NCBI GenBank assembly: GCA_030263805.2
Contig: CP136010.1
Location: 1,627,001 to 1,691,000 of the forward strand
Length of the DNA stretch: 64,000 nucleotides
Source of the DNA: Pseudomonas sp. FeN3W
Lineage (GTDB): Bacteria > Pseudomonadota > Gammaproteobacteria > Pseudomonadales > Pseudomonadaceae
Direction of reading: 5' to 3'
Numbering within the stretch: position 1 is the stretch's first letter; each line of letters begins with the position of its first letter. Made by a program: the position numbers and the translations under genes. Under the pieces are notes generated by a model, which did no database searches, had not been told where the DNA came from, and was given only the letters and a program-made list of their open reading frames with translations. Shown here piece by piece: positions 9,250-17,047 of the stretch.

Positions 9250-9298
9250 CTCGTCGGAGCCTTCAGCCTTAACCCTGCAATTCGAGTGTCCTGTCGGC

Positions 9299-9721
9299 TC
9301 AACTGCATGCCTGGCTGATACGCGTCGCCAAGCGCTGTCGAGCCGCCTCTACTTCACTTTCACTGTAGTAGACGCGCTCTCCTGCTGCATCGTTACGAAA
9401 AAAACGCCCGCCAAGCTGCAGTCGCGACAACTGGCTGCGCAAGCCCTGGCATTCCTGCTCTCGTGCAGCCCGCGCCTCGCTGGCCTGCTCCCTCGCTGCC
9501 TGCTGCTCCTGCCGCCGCGCATCGAAGAATCGTTCGCTACGCGCCTCACGCTCACGGGTCTGATCATCGCGTTCGACGATCAGGGGCCGAACCTCGACCC
9601 GCTCGGCTCCGGCCGCGGGGCGCTGGCCGAAGTGAACCTGGCCGTTGGCATCGGTCCAGCGGTAGATCTGCGCGGTTGCCAGTGCAGGCAGCAGCATGGC
9701 GGTCATCAGCAAAGCTCGCAT
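9299..9721 (-). CDS. DUF4124-domain secreted protein
   Basis: Protein of 140 residues with a short signal peptide (MRALLMTAMLLPALATAQ, likely cut near residue 16-18). The DUF4124 motif IYRWTDANGQVHFGQRP follows directly. The rest is a highly charged Arg/Glu/Gln-rich helix, probably coiled coil (residues about 50-100), and a Cys near the C-terminus. It is probably periplasmic. DUF4124 proteins are common in pseudomonads and have no known activity. It lies 25 nt downstream of a small lipoprotein gene. Confidence 0.88.
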   Translation of the reverse strand: MRALLMTAMLLPALATAQIYRWTDANGQVHFGQRPAAGAERVEVRPLIVERDDQTREREARSERFFDARRQEQQAAREQASEARAAREQECQGLRSQLSRLQLGGRFFRNDAAGERVYYSESEVEAARQRLATRISQACS

Positions 9722-9746
9722 GATCCCTCACATGGCTTTCATGACA

Positions 9747-10124
9747 TCAACGTTTGGCCGGCTGAACCACCGGCGGTGCCTCGGCATGATAATGACCCAG
9801 CTGCCTCAACGTCTCCAGGCGCGCACGAGCGCGATAGGCGTACTCGCTCGCCGGGTATCGCTCGGTGATGAAGCGATAGGTTTCGCCAGCGTCGACGAAC
9901 AGGCCCTGGCGCTCCAGACACTGGCCGCGCAACAGTGAAATCTCCGGCTGGACCTGGCTGCGCGGCTTGCTGCGACGTTCTGCCTGCGACAGTGATTGCA
10001 TCACCCGCTCGCAGTTGTCGGCCTCGTAGTGCTGGTAGGCCGCATCCAGGTGGCGATCGAAAGCATGGCGGCTGCTGCAGCCGACGGTCAGAAGACTCAG
10101 GAAAACGATGATCAGAATGCGCAT
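9747..10124 (-). CDS. Small TPR-like outer-membrane lipoprotein
   Basis: The ATG at 10124 has a near-perfect GGAGGA ribosome site and gives 125 residues. A lipobox is clear (LLTVGC, lipidated Cys at about residue 16). The body is helical with one or two TPR-like units (AAYQHYEADNCERVMQSLSQAE and RGQCLERQGLFVDAGETYRF, then ERYPASEYAYRARARLETL), resembling the tetratricopeptide part of YfgC- or BamD-like proteins. Function unknown. It is divergent from pykA. Confidence 0.85.
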   Translation of the reverse strand: MRILIIVFLSLLTVGCSSRHAFDRHLDAAYQHYEADNCERVMQSLSQAERRSKPRSQVQPEISLLRGQCLERQGLFVDAGETYRFITERYPASEYAYRARARLETLRQLGHYHAEAPPVVQPAKR

Positions 10125-10201
10125 GGGTTCCTCCGTATGCTCCTGTATCGACCGGGTTGGAAAAACCTGCAGACAGCCCGTCAGCCGGACGCAAAGAGTA
10201 G

Positions 10202-10234
10202 TGCTCGCCGAGCGATGACTACAACCGGCGAGCA
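10202..10234. repeat. Inverted repeat before pykA
   Basis: TGCTCGCCG (10202-10210) and CGGCGAGCA (10226-10234) form a perfect 9-bp inverted repeat with a 15-nt spacer, 39 bp upstream of the pykA start in the divergent promoter region. It could be an operator or a hairpin in the mRNA leader. It does not resemble a HexR site as I remember it. Confidence 0.6.
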
Positions 10235-10272
10235 TAGTAGCCTCGGGGCCAGCCAGAAAAAGGAGCAATTGA

Positions 10273-11721
10273 ATGATTCCGCGTCGCACCAAGATCGTCG
10301 CCACCCTGGGCCCAGCGAGCAGCTCGCCGGAGGTGTTGGAAAAGATGATCGTCGCCGGGCTGGACGTAGCCCGCCTGAATTTCTCCCACGGCAGCCCCGA
10401 CGAGCATCGTGCCCGGGCCGAGCTGGTCCGAGAAATCGCCGCGCGCCACGGCCGCTTCGTCGCGCTGCTCGGAGACCTGCAGGGGCCGAAGATCCGCATT
10501 GCCAAGTTCACCGACAAGCGCATCGAGCTGAAGGAAGGCGACCAGTTCCGCTTCTCCGTGACCCATCCGCGCGACGCCGGCAATCAGGAAGTGGTCGGCA
10601 TCGATTACCCGGATCTGGTCAAGGATTGCGGCGTCGGCGATGAGCTCCTGCTCGACGACGGCCGCGTGGTGATGCGCGTCGACAACGCCACCGCGGACGA
10701 ACTGCACTGCACCGTACTGATCGGTGGCCCGCTGTCGGACAACAAGGGCATCAACCGTCGCGGCGGCGGCCTGACTGCCCCGGCGCTGACCAACAAGGAC
10801 AAGGCCGACATCAAGCTGGCCGCGGATCTGCAGCTGGACTATCTGGCCGTCTCCTTCCCGCGCGATGCCGCGGACATGGAGCTGGCCCGCCGCCTGCGCG
10901 ACGAGGCCGGTTCCGACGCCTGGCTGATCGCCAAGATCGAGCGGGCCGAAGCGGTCGCCGACGACGAGGCGCTGGACGGCCTGATCCGCGCCAGCGACGG
11001 CGTGATGGTGGCGCGCGGCGATCTCGGGGTGGAAGTTGGCGATGCCGAGCTGGTCGGCATCCAGAAGAAGATCATTCTGCACGCGCGTCGCCACAACAAG
11101 GTGGTGATTACCGCGACGCAGATGATGGAGTCGATGATCCACAGCCCGATGCCGACCCGCGCCGAGGTATCCGATGTAGCCAACGCCGTGTTGGACTACA
11201 CCGATGCGGTGATGCTCTCGGCCGAAAGCGCCGCCGGCGAATACCCGATCGAAGCGATCAAGGCCATGGCCCGCGTGTGCTGCGGTGCGGAGAAGCACCC
11301 GACCAGCACCAAGTCCGGCCACCGCCTCGGCCAGCAGTTCGAGCGCTGCGACGAGAGCGCGGCGCTGGCTGCGATGTACACGGCCAACCACTTCCCGGGC
11401 GTCAAGGCCATCATCGCCCTGACCGAAAGCGGTTACACGCCGCTGATCATGTCGCGCATCCGTTCTTCGGTGCCGATCTTCGCATTCTCGCCGCACCGCG
11501 AAACCCAGGCACGGGTCGCGCTGTTCCGCGGCGTGCAGACCATCCCGTTCGATCCGGCCGCGCTGCCCGCGGACAAGGTCAGCCAGATGGCGGTCGAGGA
11601 GCTGCTCAAGCGCAATATCGTGCAGCCCGGCGACTGGGTGATCCTGACCAAGGGCGACAGTTACCATGACAGCACGGGCGGCACCAACACGATGAAGATC
11701 CTGCGCGTCGGCGATCAGTAA
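10273..11721 (+). CDS. pykA: Pyruvate kinase (PykA type)
   Basis: Glycolytic enzyme converting phosphoenolpyruvate and ADP to pyruvate and ATP. It has 482 residues. Visible marks are RRTKIVATLGPAS and LDVARLNFSHG at the N-terminus, LLGDLQGPKIRIAKF, LIAKIERAEAV with the catalytic Lys, and VVITATQMMESMI near residue 280. The C-terminal effector domain ends at residue 482. The ribosome site is AAGGAG, 9 nt before ATG. It matches the proteobacterial PykA (AMP/sugar-phosphate regulated) type rather than PykF by length and by its place near ferredoxin reductase, GGDEF and fumarase genes. Confidence 0.95.
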   Translation: MIPRRTKIVATLGPASSSPEVLEKMIVAGLDVARLNFSHGSPDEHRARAELVREIAARHGRFVALLGDLQGPKIRIAKFTDKRIELKEGDQFRFSVTHPRDAGNQEVVGIDYPDLVKDCGVGDELLLDDGRVVMRVDNATADELHCTVLIGGPLSDNKGINRRGGGLTAPALTNKDKADIKLAADLQLDYLAVSFPRDAADMELARRLRDEAGSDAWLIAKIERAEAVADDEALDGLIRASDGVMVARGDLGVEVGDAELVGIQKKIILHARRHNKVVITATQMMESMIHSPMPTRAEVSDVANAVLDYTDAVMLSAESAAGEYPIEAIKAMARVCCGAEKHPTSTKSGHRLGQQFERCDESAALAAMYTANHFPGVKAIIALTESGYTPLIMSRIRSSVPIFAFSPHRETQARVALFRGVQTIPFDPAALPADKVSQMAVEELLKRNIVQPGDWVILTKGDSYHDSTGGTNTMKILRVGDQ

Positions 11722-11737
11722 GGTTGGCAGGGAATCA

Positions 11738-11767
11738 CACGAGGCCGGCTCTTTAGCCGGCCTCGTG
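11738..11767. terminator. Hairpin between convergent pykA and ferredoxin reductase genes
   Basis: A perfect 13-bp stem (CACGAGGCCGGCT, 11738-11750, with 11755-11767) around a CTTT loop. There is no T-run on either side, so it may act as a weak or processed bidirectional terminator. Confidence 0.7.
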
Positions 11768-11795
11768 CTGTCTGCGGGACCGAACGGGGAGCCAA

Positions 11796-12737
11796 CTACA
11801 ACGGCTGGGTCGCGCTGACGAAAGCATCGCTGAAGATCTGTCCACGCGGCATGCCCGCGAGAAACAGGCGCCTGGCGCTAGCCTCGACGAACGCCGAACC
11901 ACCACAGAGCAGCGCGATGTCCCGCCGCGATGTCGGTCGTAGCGTCGAAAGCACGCTGTCACGCTGCTGCGCATCGACCCATTGCAGCTCCAGGTTCTCG
12001 TGCCTGTCCGCCAGCGCCTGCAACGGCCCGCGCAGGTAGTGCTCGTCACGACAGAAATGCACCAGCCTGATCGCCCCGCTATGGCCCTGGCGCAGGCTCT
12101 CGCGCAGCAGGCTGAACAGAGGGGCCAAACCGGTTCCCGAAGCCAGCAGCAACAATGCCCTCTCGGACCACTCCGGTTCGTAATGCAATGCACCGCCGTG
12201 CAAGTCGCCCACCCGCAGCGCGTCGCCCGCGCGCAGCTGCCGCGCGGCATCGCAGAACGCTCCCGGCCTGGAGCAATCGAGATGAAACTCCAGCCAGGGA
12301 TCGTCGCCGGGAAGACTGGCCAGCGAATACGGCCTAGCGATGCCGGCCCCGGTCCACAGCAGCAGGTGCTGACCGGCACGATAACGCAGCGGCCGCTCCG
12401 GCAACAGACGCAGGCGCAGCACGCTGCCGCTCAGCCACTCGACGCTTTGCACCTGAGCGGGCTGCCCGTCGCGGCGAGGATCGAAGGCTTCTACGCCGAG
12501 GTCCTCCTCGACACTGCACTGACAGGCCAGTCGCCAGCCGGCCGCATGTTGCTCGGGCCGTAGCAGGTCAGCTTGCAGCTCGCGCGGTGCGCCGTCGACA
12601 CAGCGCACCAGGCAGGCGTGGCAGCTGCCGGCGCGGCAACTGTAGGAAACGGGCAGGCCGGCAGCGATCAGGGCGTCGAGCAGGTTGGTCGCTGGCGCGA
12701 CCGACCAGCGCTTGCCGGCGCAATGCAACTCAGGCAT
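11796..12737 (-). CDS. Ferredoxin-fused NAD(P)H oxidoreductase
   Basis: Starting at the ATG at 12737 the protein has 313 residues. An N-terminal plant-type [2Fe-2S] domain (residues 1-90) holds the Cys pattern SCRAGSCHACLVRC plus a later LACQC. A ferredoxin-NADP reductase FAD domain follows (RPYSLAS flavin-binding motif near 148), then an NAD-binding domain (LLLASGTGLAPLFSLL near 205). It transfers electrons between NAD(P)H and an unknown partner. The start overlaps the stop of the upstream diguanylate cyclase gene by 8 nt, so the two are co-transcribed. In-frame codons further upstream lie inside that gene and are less likely. Confidence 0.92.
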   Translation of the reverse strand: MPELHCAGKRWSVAPATNLLDALIAAGLPVSYSCRAGSCHACLVRCVDGAPRELQADLLRPEQHAAGWRLACQCSVEEDLGVEAFDPRRDGQPAQVQSVEWLSGSVLRLRLLPERPLRYRAGQHLLLWTGAGIARPYSLASLPGDDPWLEFHLDCSRPGAFCDAARQLRAGDALRVGDLHGGALHYEPEWSERALLLLASGTGLAPLFSLLRESLRQGHSGAIRLVHFCRDEHYLRGPLQALADRHENLELQWVDAQQRDSVLSTLRPTSRRDIALLCGGSAFVEASARRLFLAGMPRGQIFSDAFVSATQPL

Positions 12738-13860
12738 CGGCGGTGACCCAGGCGGGTTCGCAGCGATTGCGTCCAGCGCGCTTGGCTCGATAGAGCGCTT
12801 CGTCGGCACGTTGCAGCGCCGCGTCCAGATTATCTCCAGCATTCAGCAGGGTCAGGCCGATCGACAGGCTGAGATGTCCGGCTTCGATCTTGGCATCTTC
12901 CGGTTCGGCGTTGGCGAAGGCCTCTCGCAGGCGCTCGCAGCACGCGGTGAACTGCTCGGCGTCGGTATTGGGTAGCAGTAGCACGAATTCCTCGCCACCG
13001 TAGCGGGCCAATACATCGTCGTCGCGCAGACAGGAGCGCGCTACGTTGGCGAAGGCTTGCAGCACGCGGTCTCCGGTGGCATGGCCGTGGATATCGTTGA
13101 TGCGCTTGAAGTGATCCAGATCGATGAGCGCCAGCCCCGATTGATGTCCCTTGCGCAGGCGGTTCAGGTCGCCCTCGGCGATACGCAGAAAACGCCGCCG
13201 GTTGTACAGACCCGTCAGTTCGTCGGTGGAGGCCAGATCCTCCAGCTGACGCATCATCCCGCGCAGAGTGTCCTGATGCGCCTGCAATGCGAAGCGCCGC
13301 TGGCGCATGCGCTGGCGCAAGCGATACACGTGGCCGGCGAACAGACACATCCAGATCAGCGTCACCAGCAGCACGCTGGCCTGCAGCAGGAACACATCGG
13401 TCTCGATAGGCCGCTGCAGGTAGTAATCCAGCGCAGCCATGCCGACGAAGCTGACGAAGGCCAGCGCGGCGTAGCGAATGAACACCTTGGGCGGCAGGAA
13501 GACGGCGAACATCAGCACCAGCAGGTAGAGCACCAGCAGCGAACCGCGTGCACTGCCGAGGTTGAACAGAAAGGTGGTCAGCCACAGCAGCCCCACCAGG
13601 ACCTGCGGCTCGGTCAGGCTGGGATCCTTCGAGCGCAGGTTGATGCCTCGGTGAAACAGCCAGAAGAACAGCAGCTGACTCACCACAATCAACTCCGACT
13701 GCACCACGGCGCTGGCCACCGAGGCCTGATAGAAGCCCCCCGCCACCGCCACCCAGGTCAGCACCACGCCCAGACCGTAGGTCACGGAGGCCAGTGCGAA
13801 TCGCCGCGTAACCAATTGCTGCAATGTACGCAGATCGGTCTCGTCACGCATCGCACTCAT
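12730..13860 (-). CDS. sadC: Membrane-bound diguanylate cyclase, SadC-like
   Basis: Protein of 376 residues from the ATG at 13860 (AAGGAT just upstream). About six transmembrane helices fill residues 20-195, followed by a helical linker and a GGDEF domain (residues about 210-370). The active-site motif is GGEEF, which is functional in the family, and a product-inhibition site RDDD lies exactly five residues before it. It makes cyclic-di-GMP at the inner membrane. The gene order pykA, ferredoxin reductase, GGDEF, fumarase is that of sadC in P. aeruginosa (from memory), where SadC promotes surface attachment; the symbol rests on synteny and architecture. Confidence 0.85.
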   Translation of the reverse strand: MSAMRDETDLRTLQQLVTRRFALASVTYGLGVVLTWVAVAGGFYQASVASAVVQSELIVVSQLLFFWLFHRGINLRSKDPSLTEPQVLVGLLWLTTFLFNLGSARGSLLVLYLLVLMFAVFLPPKVFIRYAALAFVSFVGMAALDYYLQRPIETDVFLLQASVLLVTLIWMCLFAGHVYRLRQRMRQRRFALQAHQDTLRGMMRQLEDLASTDELTGLYNRRRFLRIAEGDLNRLRKGHQSGLALIDLDHFKRINDIHGHATGDRVLQAFANVARSCLRDDDVLARYGGEEFVLLLPNTDAEQFTACCERLREAFANAEPEDAKIEAGHLSLSIGLTLLNAGDNLDAALQRADEALYRAKRAGRNRCEPAWVTADA

Positions 13861-13973
13861 AGGGATCCTTCCCGCTGTGGCAATTTGCCGCACTCTACGC
13901 TTACCGAAAACAAAATCCTAGCCAGCATTCGCATCGCTCCAGGTCCATCCGTGTACCGCGCAGCTTGACGCGT

Positions 13974-14001
13974 TATACTGCGCCGCATTTTTTCGCGGCG
14001 C
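13974..14001 (+). promoter_or_regulatory. Candidate -10 box and leader hairpin of fumarase gene
   Basis: TATACT (13974-13979) is a good -10 candidate. It is followed at once by a perfect 7-bp hairpin GCGCCGC (13980-13986) / GCGGCGC (13995-14001) with a T-rich loop, at or near the expected start of the transcript. No good -35 is seen at 17 bp. Confidence 0.45.
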
Positions 14002-14055
14002 GTCGACTGCCACCCCCGACGCGCCTCTTAATCGCCCCGTATGAGGACGCGCTGC

Positions 14056-15579
14056 ATGACCGTGATCAAGCAAGACGACCTGATTCAAAGCGTCGCCGAC
14101 GCTTTGCAGTTCATTTCTTACTACCACCCCGTGGACTTCATCCAGGCGATGCACGAAGCCTACCTGCGTGAAGAATCCCCGGCTGCCCGCGACTCCATGG
14201 CGCAGATCCTGATCAACTCGCGCATGTGCGCCACCGGTCATCGCCCGATCTGTCAGGACACCGGTATCGTCACCGTGTTCGTCCGCGTCGGCATGGACGT
14301 GCGCTGGGACGGCGCGACCATGAGCCTGGACGACATGATCAACGAGGGTGTGCGCCGCGCCTACAACCTGCCGGAAAACGTCCTGCGTGCTTCGATCCTG
14401 GCCGACCCGGCAGGTTCCCGCAAGAACACCAAGGACAACACCCCGGCCGTCATCCACTACTCCATCGTTCCCGGCGACAAGGTGGAAGTGGACGTCGCAG
14501 CCAAGGGCGGCGGTTCCGAGAACAAGTCGAAGATGGCCATGCTCAACCCGTCCGACTCGATCGTCGACTGGGTGCTGAAGACCGTTCCGACCATGGGCGC
14601 CGGCTGGTGCCCGCCGGGCATGCTCGGCATCGGCATCGGTGGCACCGCCGAGAAAGCCGCGGTGATGGCCAAGGAAGTGCTGATGGAATCCATCGACATC
14701 CATGAGCTGAAAGCCCGTGGCCCGCAAAACCGCATCGAAGAGCTGCGTCTGGAGTTGTTCGAGAAGGTCAACCAGCTGGGTATCGGCGCCCAGGGCCTCG
14801 GCGGCCTGACCACCGTGCTCGACGTGAAGATCATGGATTACCCGACCCACGCCGCCTCGCTGCCGGTGTGCATGATCCCCAACTGCGCCGCCACCCGCCA
14901 CGCCCACTTCGTGCTCGACGGCTCCGGCCCGGCCGAGCTGACCCCGCCGCCGCTGGATGCCTACCCGGAGATCGTCTGGGAAGCCGGCCCGAGCGCGCGC
15001 CGCGTCGACCTCGACAGCATCACCCCGGAAGAAGTGCAGAGCTGGAAGCCGGGCGAGACCGTCCTGCTCAACGGCAAGATGCTCACCGGCCGCGACGCCG
15101 CGCACAAGCGCATGGTCGACATGCTGAACAAGGGCGAAGAGTTGCCGGTGGACCTCAAGGGCCGCTTCATCTACTACGTCGGCCCGGTCGATCCGGTCGG
15201 CGACGAGGTGGTCGGCCCAGCCGGCCCGACCACCGCGACGCGCATGGACAAGTTCACCCGTCAGATTCTCGAGAGCACTGGCCTCCTGGGCATGATCGGC
15301 AAGTCCGAGCGTGGCCCGATCGCCATCGACGCGATCAAGGACAACAAGGCCGTCTACCTGATGGCGGTTGGCGGCGCGGCCTATCTGGTCGCCCAGGCGA
15401 TCAAGAAGTCCAAGGTGCTGGCCTTCGCCGAGCTGGGCATGGAAGCGATCTACGAGTTCGAAGTGAAGGACATGCCGGTCACCGTCGCGGTCGACACCAA
15501 CGGCGAGTCGGTGCACATCACGGGACCTGCGATCTGGCAGCAGAAGATCGCCGACAGCCTGGCGGTCGAAGTGCAGTAA
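14056..15579 (+). CDS. fumA: Class I fumarate hydratase (4Fe-4S)
   Basis: Iron-sulfur fumarase interconverting fumarate and malate in the TCA cycle. From ATG 14056 (GAGGA 8 nt upstream) it has 507 residues, the usual length of the single-chain class I enzyme. The N-terminal alpha part has RPICQDTGIV and the GWCPPGMLGIGIGG block, with IPNCAATRHAHF further on; these Cys residues fit the cluster ligands. The C-terminal beta part carries FIYYVGPVDPVGDEVVGPAGPTTATRM. Its terminator is disrupted by an insertion sequence. It is divergent from the sadC-like gene. Confidence 0.96.
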   Translation: MTVIKQDDLIQSVADALQFISYYHPVDFIQAMHEAYLREESPAARDSMAQILINSRMCATGHRPICQDTGIVTVFVRVGMDVRWDGATMSLDDMINEGVRRAYNLPENVLRASILADPAGSRKNTKDNTPAVIHYSIVPGDKVEVDVAAKGGGSENKSKMAMLNPSDSIVDWVLKTVPTMGAGWCPPGMLGIGIGGTAEKAAVMAKEVLMESIDIHELKARGPQNRIEELRLELFEKVNQLGIGAQGLGGLTTVLDVKIMDYPTHAASLPVCMIPNCAATRHAHFVLDGSGPAELTPPPLDAYPEIVWEAGPSARRVDLDSITPEEVQSWKPGETVLLNGKMLTGRDAAHKRMVDMLNKGEELPVDLKGRFIYYVGPVDPVGDEVVGPAGPTTATRMDKFTRQILESTGLLGMIGKSERGPIAIDAIKDNKAVYLMAVGGAAYLVAQAIKKSKVLAFAELGMEAIYEFEVKDMPVTVAVDTNGESVHITGPAIWQQKIADSLAVEVQ

Positions 15580-15594
15580 GCGGCACGCCCATAA

Positions 15595-15613
15595 AAAGCC
15601 CGGCTCGATGCCG
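15595..15613 (+). terminator. Left half of the fumarase terminator, interrupted by the IS
   Basis: The original terminator reads AAAAAGCCCGGC, TCGAT, GCCGGGTTTTTT if the IS and one target copy are removed. The left copy keeps the 5' arm and loop (15595-15613) but has lost the last G pairs and the T-run, which now lie at 17043-17054 beyond the element. Confidence 0.8.
15602..15613 (+). repeat. Target site duplication, left copy (12 bp)
   Basis: GGCTCGATGCCG is immediately outside the left inverted repeat and repeated exactly at 17036-17047. Twelve bp fits the 10-13 bp typical of the IS4 subgroup. Confidence 0.95.
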
Positions 15614-15631
15614 TAATGCTGTTCACTTAAG
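15614..15631 (+). repeat. Left terminal inverted repeat of the IS
   Basis: TAATGCTGTTCACTTAAG, a perfect match to the complement of the right end. Confidence 0.96.
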
Positions 15632-15660
15632 CATTTGAGTCCAAGCCGGGCTTTCCAGAA

Positions 15661-15694
15661 AATCCGATATCAGTCTCCTGGTATCGGATTTTTT
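15661..15694 (+). terminator. Hairpin with T-run directly before the transposase start
   Basis: AATCCGATA (15661-15669) pairs perfectly with TATCGGATT (15682-15690), and the Ts run on to 15694, touching the ATG at 15695. It has the form of an intrinsic terminator or attenuator that would stop read-through from the fumarase gene, and its 3' arm covers GGAT, the only ribosome-site-like bases. This is a familiar way for an IS to keep transposase low. Confidence 0.75.
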
Positions 15695-17026
15695 ATGCCC
15701 ATTCAGCAGCAACTATTCGACCTTAGCGACCTCTTCAACTTCTCCGACCTCAGCACCTTCACTCAGAACATCCCTGTCGAATGGGTTGCCAGTGCGCTCA
15801 ACCTCTCTGCTCAGGCCACCATAAGACGGCGACGCCTACCGAGTGACCAGGTGCTTTGGTTGGTGCTGGGCATGGCGCTGTTCCGCGATGAGCCCGTACA
15901 TGAAGTAGCCAGGCGCCTGAATATTTGCGCTCAAGGCCTGGCATCTGATCAATTACTGGCGCGCAGCGGTGTGACTGAAGCGCGTAAAAGGCTGGGTGCC
16001 GACCCGGTCGAGTCCTTGTTCCGTCAGACAGGTAAACAATGGGGCTGCGAGCGATACGAAGGCGATGCTTGGCACGGCTTGCAAGTATTCGCAGTAGATG
16101 GCGCATTTCTGCGAACCCCTGACTCACCTGAGCTGAGAGAACATTTCGGTTCTGGCAATACGGGCAACGACCGCCAGACGCCTTTCCCAATGCTACGGCT
16201 TGTTGCCCTGATGAATGTGCGCTCCCACGTGATCCTCGATGCTCAGCTTAGTCCCTACCGGGACAGCGAAATGCGCCTGGCCGAAACCTTCCTGAGTCAG
16301 ATCCCGGACAATTCGATCACATTGTTCGACAAGGGCTTCTGGGGTGCTGATCTGCTGTTGGGCGTGGTGGGTGGAGGAAGCAATCGGCACTGGCTGACGC
16401 CAGCGCGCAAGGGACTGGTGATGGAGGAAGTCGAGCGTTATGGCGAACATGATCGCCGTGTTCGGATGAAGGTCTCGCCCCAGGCACGCAAACGTAATCC
16501 CGAGCTGCCTACACACTGGGAGGTACGTGAGGTCAGCTATGAAAGCCGAGGGCGCGTCAGATCGTTGCTCACTTCTCTGCCGGCCAAGGGGTACAGCACA
16601 AAAGCTGTCGCCGAGTTGTATCTGGAGCGTTGGGAGATTGAGTTGGGCTTCAGGGACATCAAAAGCTCAATGCAACAAAACGCGGTGACGCTACGGAGCA
16701 AGAAGGTCGAGCTGATTTATCAGGAGGTGTGGGGGCTCCTGCTCGCTTATAACATCATCCGTCGGGAGGCCAGCCAAGCCGCAGTCACCTTTGGCCGAAC
16801 ACCATCGGATATACGCTTCAAGCCCGCCTGCCAGTACATTGCGGTGCAACTGATCGTCATGGCAGCGGCCAATCCGGTATCGGCAACAGGTAGAAGGTTG
16901 GCTGAGTTAAGAGGAGGTGTCGGGGGGATGTTTCTGGATCACCGTCCAAGGCCAAAAAGGCCAAGGACGGTGAAGATTTCCAAAACCCGATATCCGGTGG
17001 ATCGTAAGGCTGCTCCACTTAAGTGA
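15695..17026 (+). CDS. IS4-family DDE transposase
   Basis: Transposase of 443 residues. The N-terminal part (FTQNIPVEWV, then RRRRLPSDQVLWLVLGMALF near 45-65) is the IS4 N-terminal domain. The DDE core shows D in FAVDGAFLRTP, D in LFDKGFWGADLL, and E inside the family signature YLERWEIELGFRDIK, which fits Y-(2)-R-(3)-E-(6)-K exactly. It appears full length and intact. ATG 15695 follows directly on the hairpin T-run, with no free strong ribosome site, so expression is probably low. The stop codon TGA lies inside the right inverted repeat. Confidence 0.95.
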   Translation: MPIQQQLFDLSDLFNFSDLSTFTQNIPVEWVASALNLSAQATIRRRRLPSDQVLWLVLGMALFRDEPVHEVARRLNICAQGLASDQLLARSGVTEARKRLGADPVESLFRQTGKQWGCERYEGDAWHGLQVFAVDGAFLRTPDSPELREHFGSGNTGNDRQTPFPMLRLVALMNVRSHVILDAQLSPYRDSEMRLAETFLSQIPDNSITLFDKGFWGADLLLGVVGGGSNRHWLTPARKGLVMEEVERYGEHDRRVRMKVSPQARKRNPELPTHWEVREVSYESRGRVRSLLTSLPAKGYSTKAVAELYLERWEIELGFRDIKSSMQQNAVTLRSKKVELIYQEVWGLLLAYNIIRREASQAAVTFGRTPSDIRFKPACQYIAVQLIVMAAANPVSATGRRLAELRGGVGGMFLDHRPRPKRPRTVKISKTRYPVDRKAAPLK

Positions 17027-17035
17027 ACAGCATTA
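17018..17035 (-). repeat. Right terminal inverted repeat of the IS
   Basis: CTTAAGTGAACAGCATTA, the exact complement of the left end; it contains the transposase stop codon. Confidence 0.96.
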
Positions 17036-17047
17036 GGCTCGATGCCG
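17036..17047 (+). repeat. Target site duplication, right copy (12 bp)
   Basis: GGCTCGATGCCG, identical to 15602-15613; followed by GGTTTTTTATT, the former 3' end of the fumarase terminator. Confidence 0.95.

Larger units (their letters stand above)
15614..17035 (+). mobile_element. Complete IS4-family insertion sequence, 1422 bp
   Basis: The ends are perfect 18-bp inverted repeats (TAATGCTGTTCACTTAAG at 15614-15631 and its complement at 17018-17035), flanked by an exact 12-bp target duplication. One intact transposase gene fills it, ending inside the right repeat. The intact ends, identical duplication and unbroken frame suggest a recent, possibly active insertion. It sits in the loop of the fumarase/aer terminator. 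A further inverted repeat (16939-16947 with 16965-16973) lies inside the 3' end of the coding region. Confidence 0.97.

Noticed and set aside
13965..13979. TTGACG next to TATACT before the fumarase gene as a -35/-10 pair
   Set aside because: The two are only 3 bp apart, so they cannot form one promoter; only the -10 is kept as a candidate.
13918..15516. Long open frame antisense to the fumarase gene (also antisense to pykA at 10219-11667 and to the signalling genes at 38766-42788)
   Set aside because: These frames are high-GC shadows: His/Arg/Gly-rich composition, no family resemblance, and the opposite strand encodes a clear, conserved enzyme.
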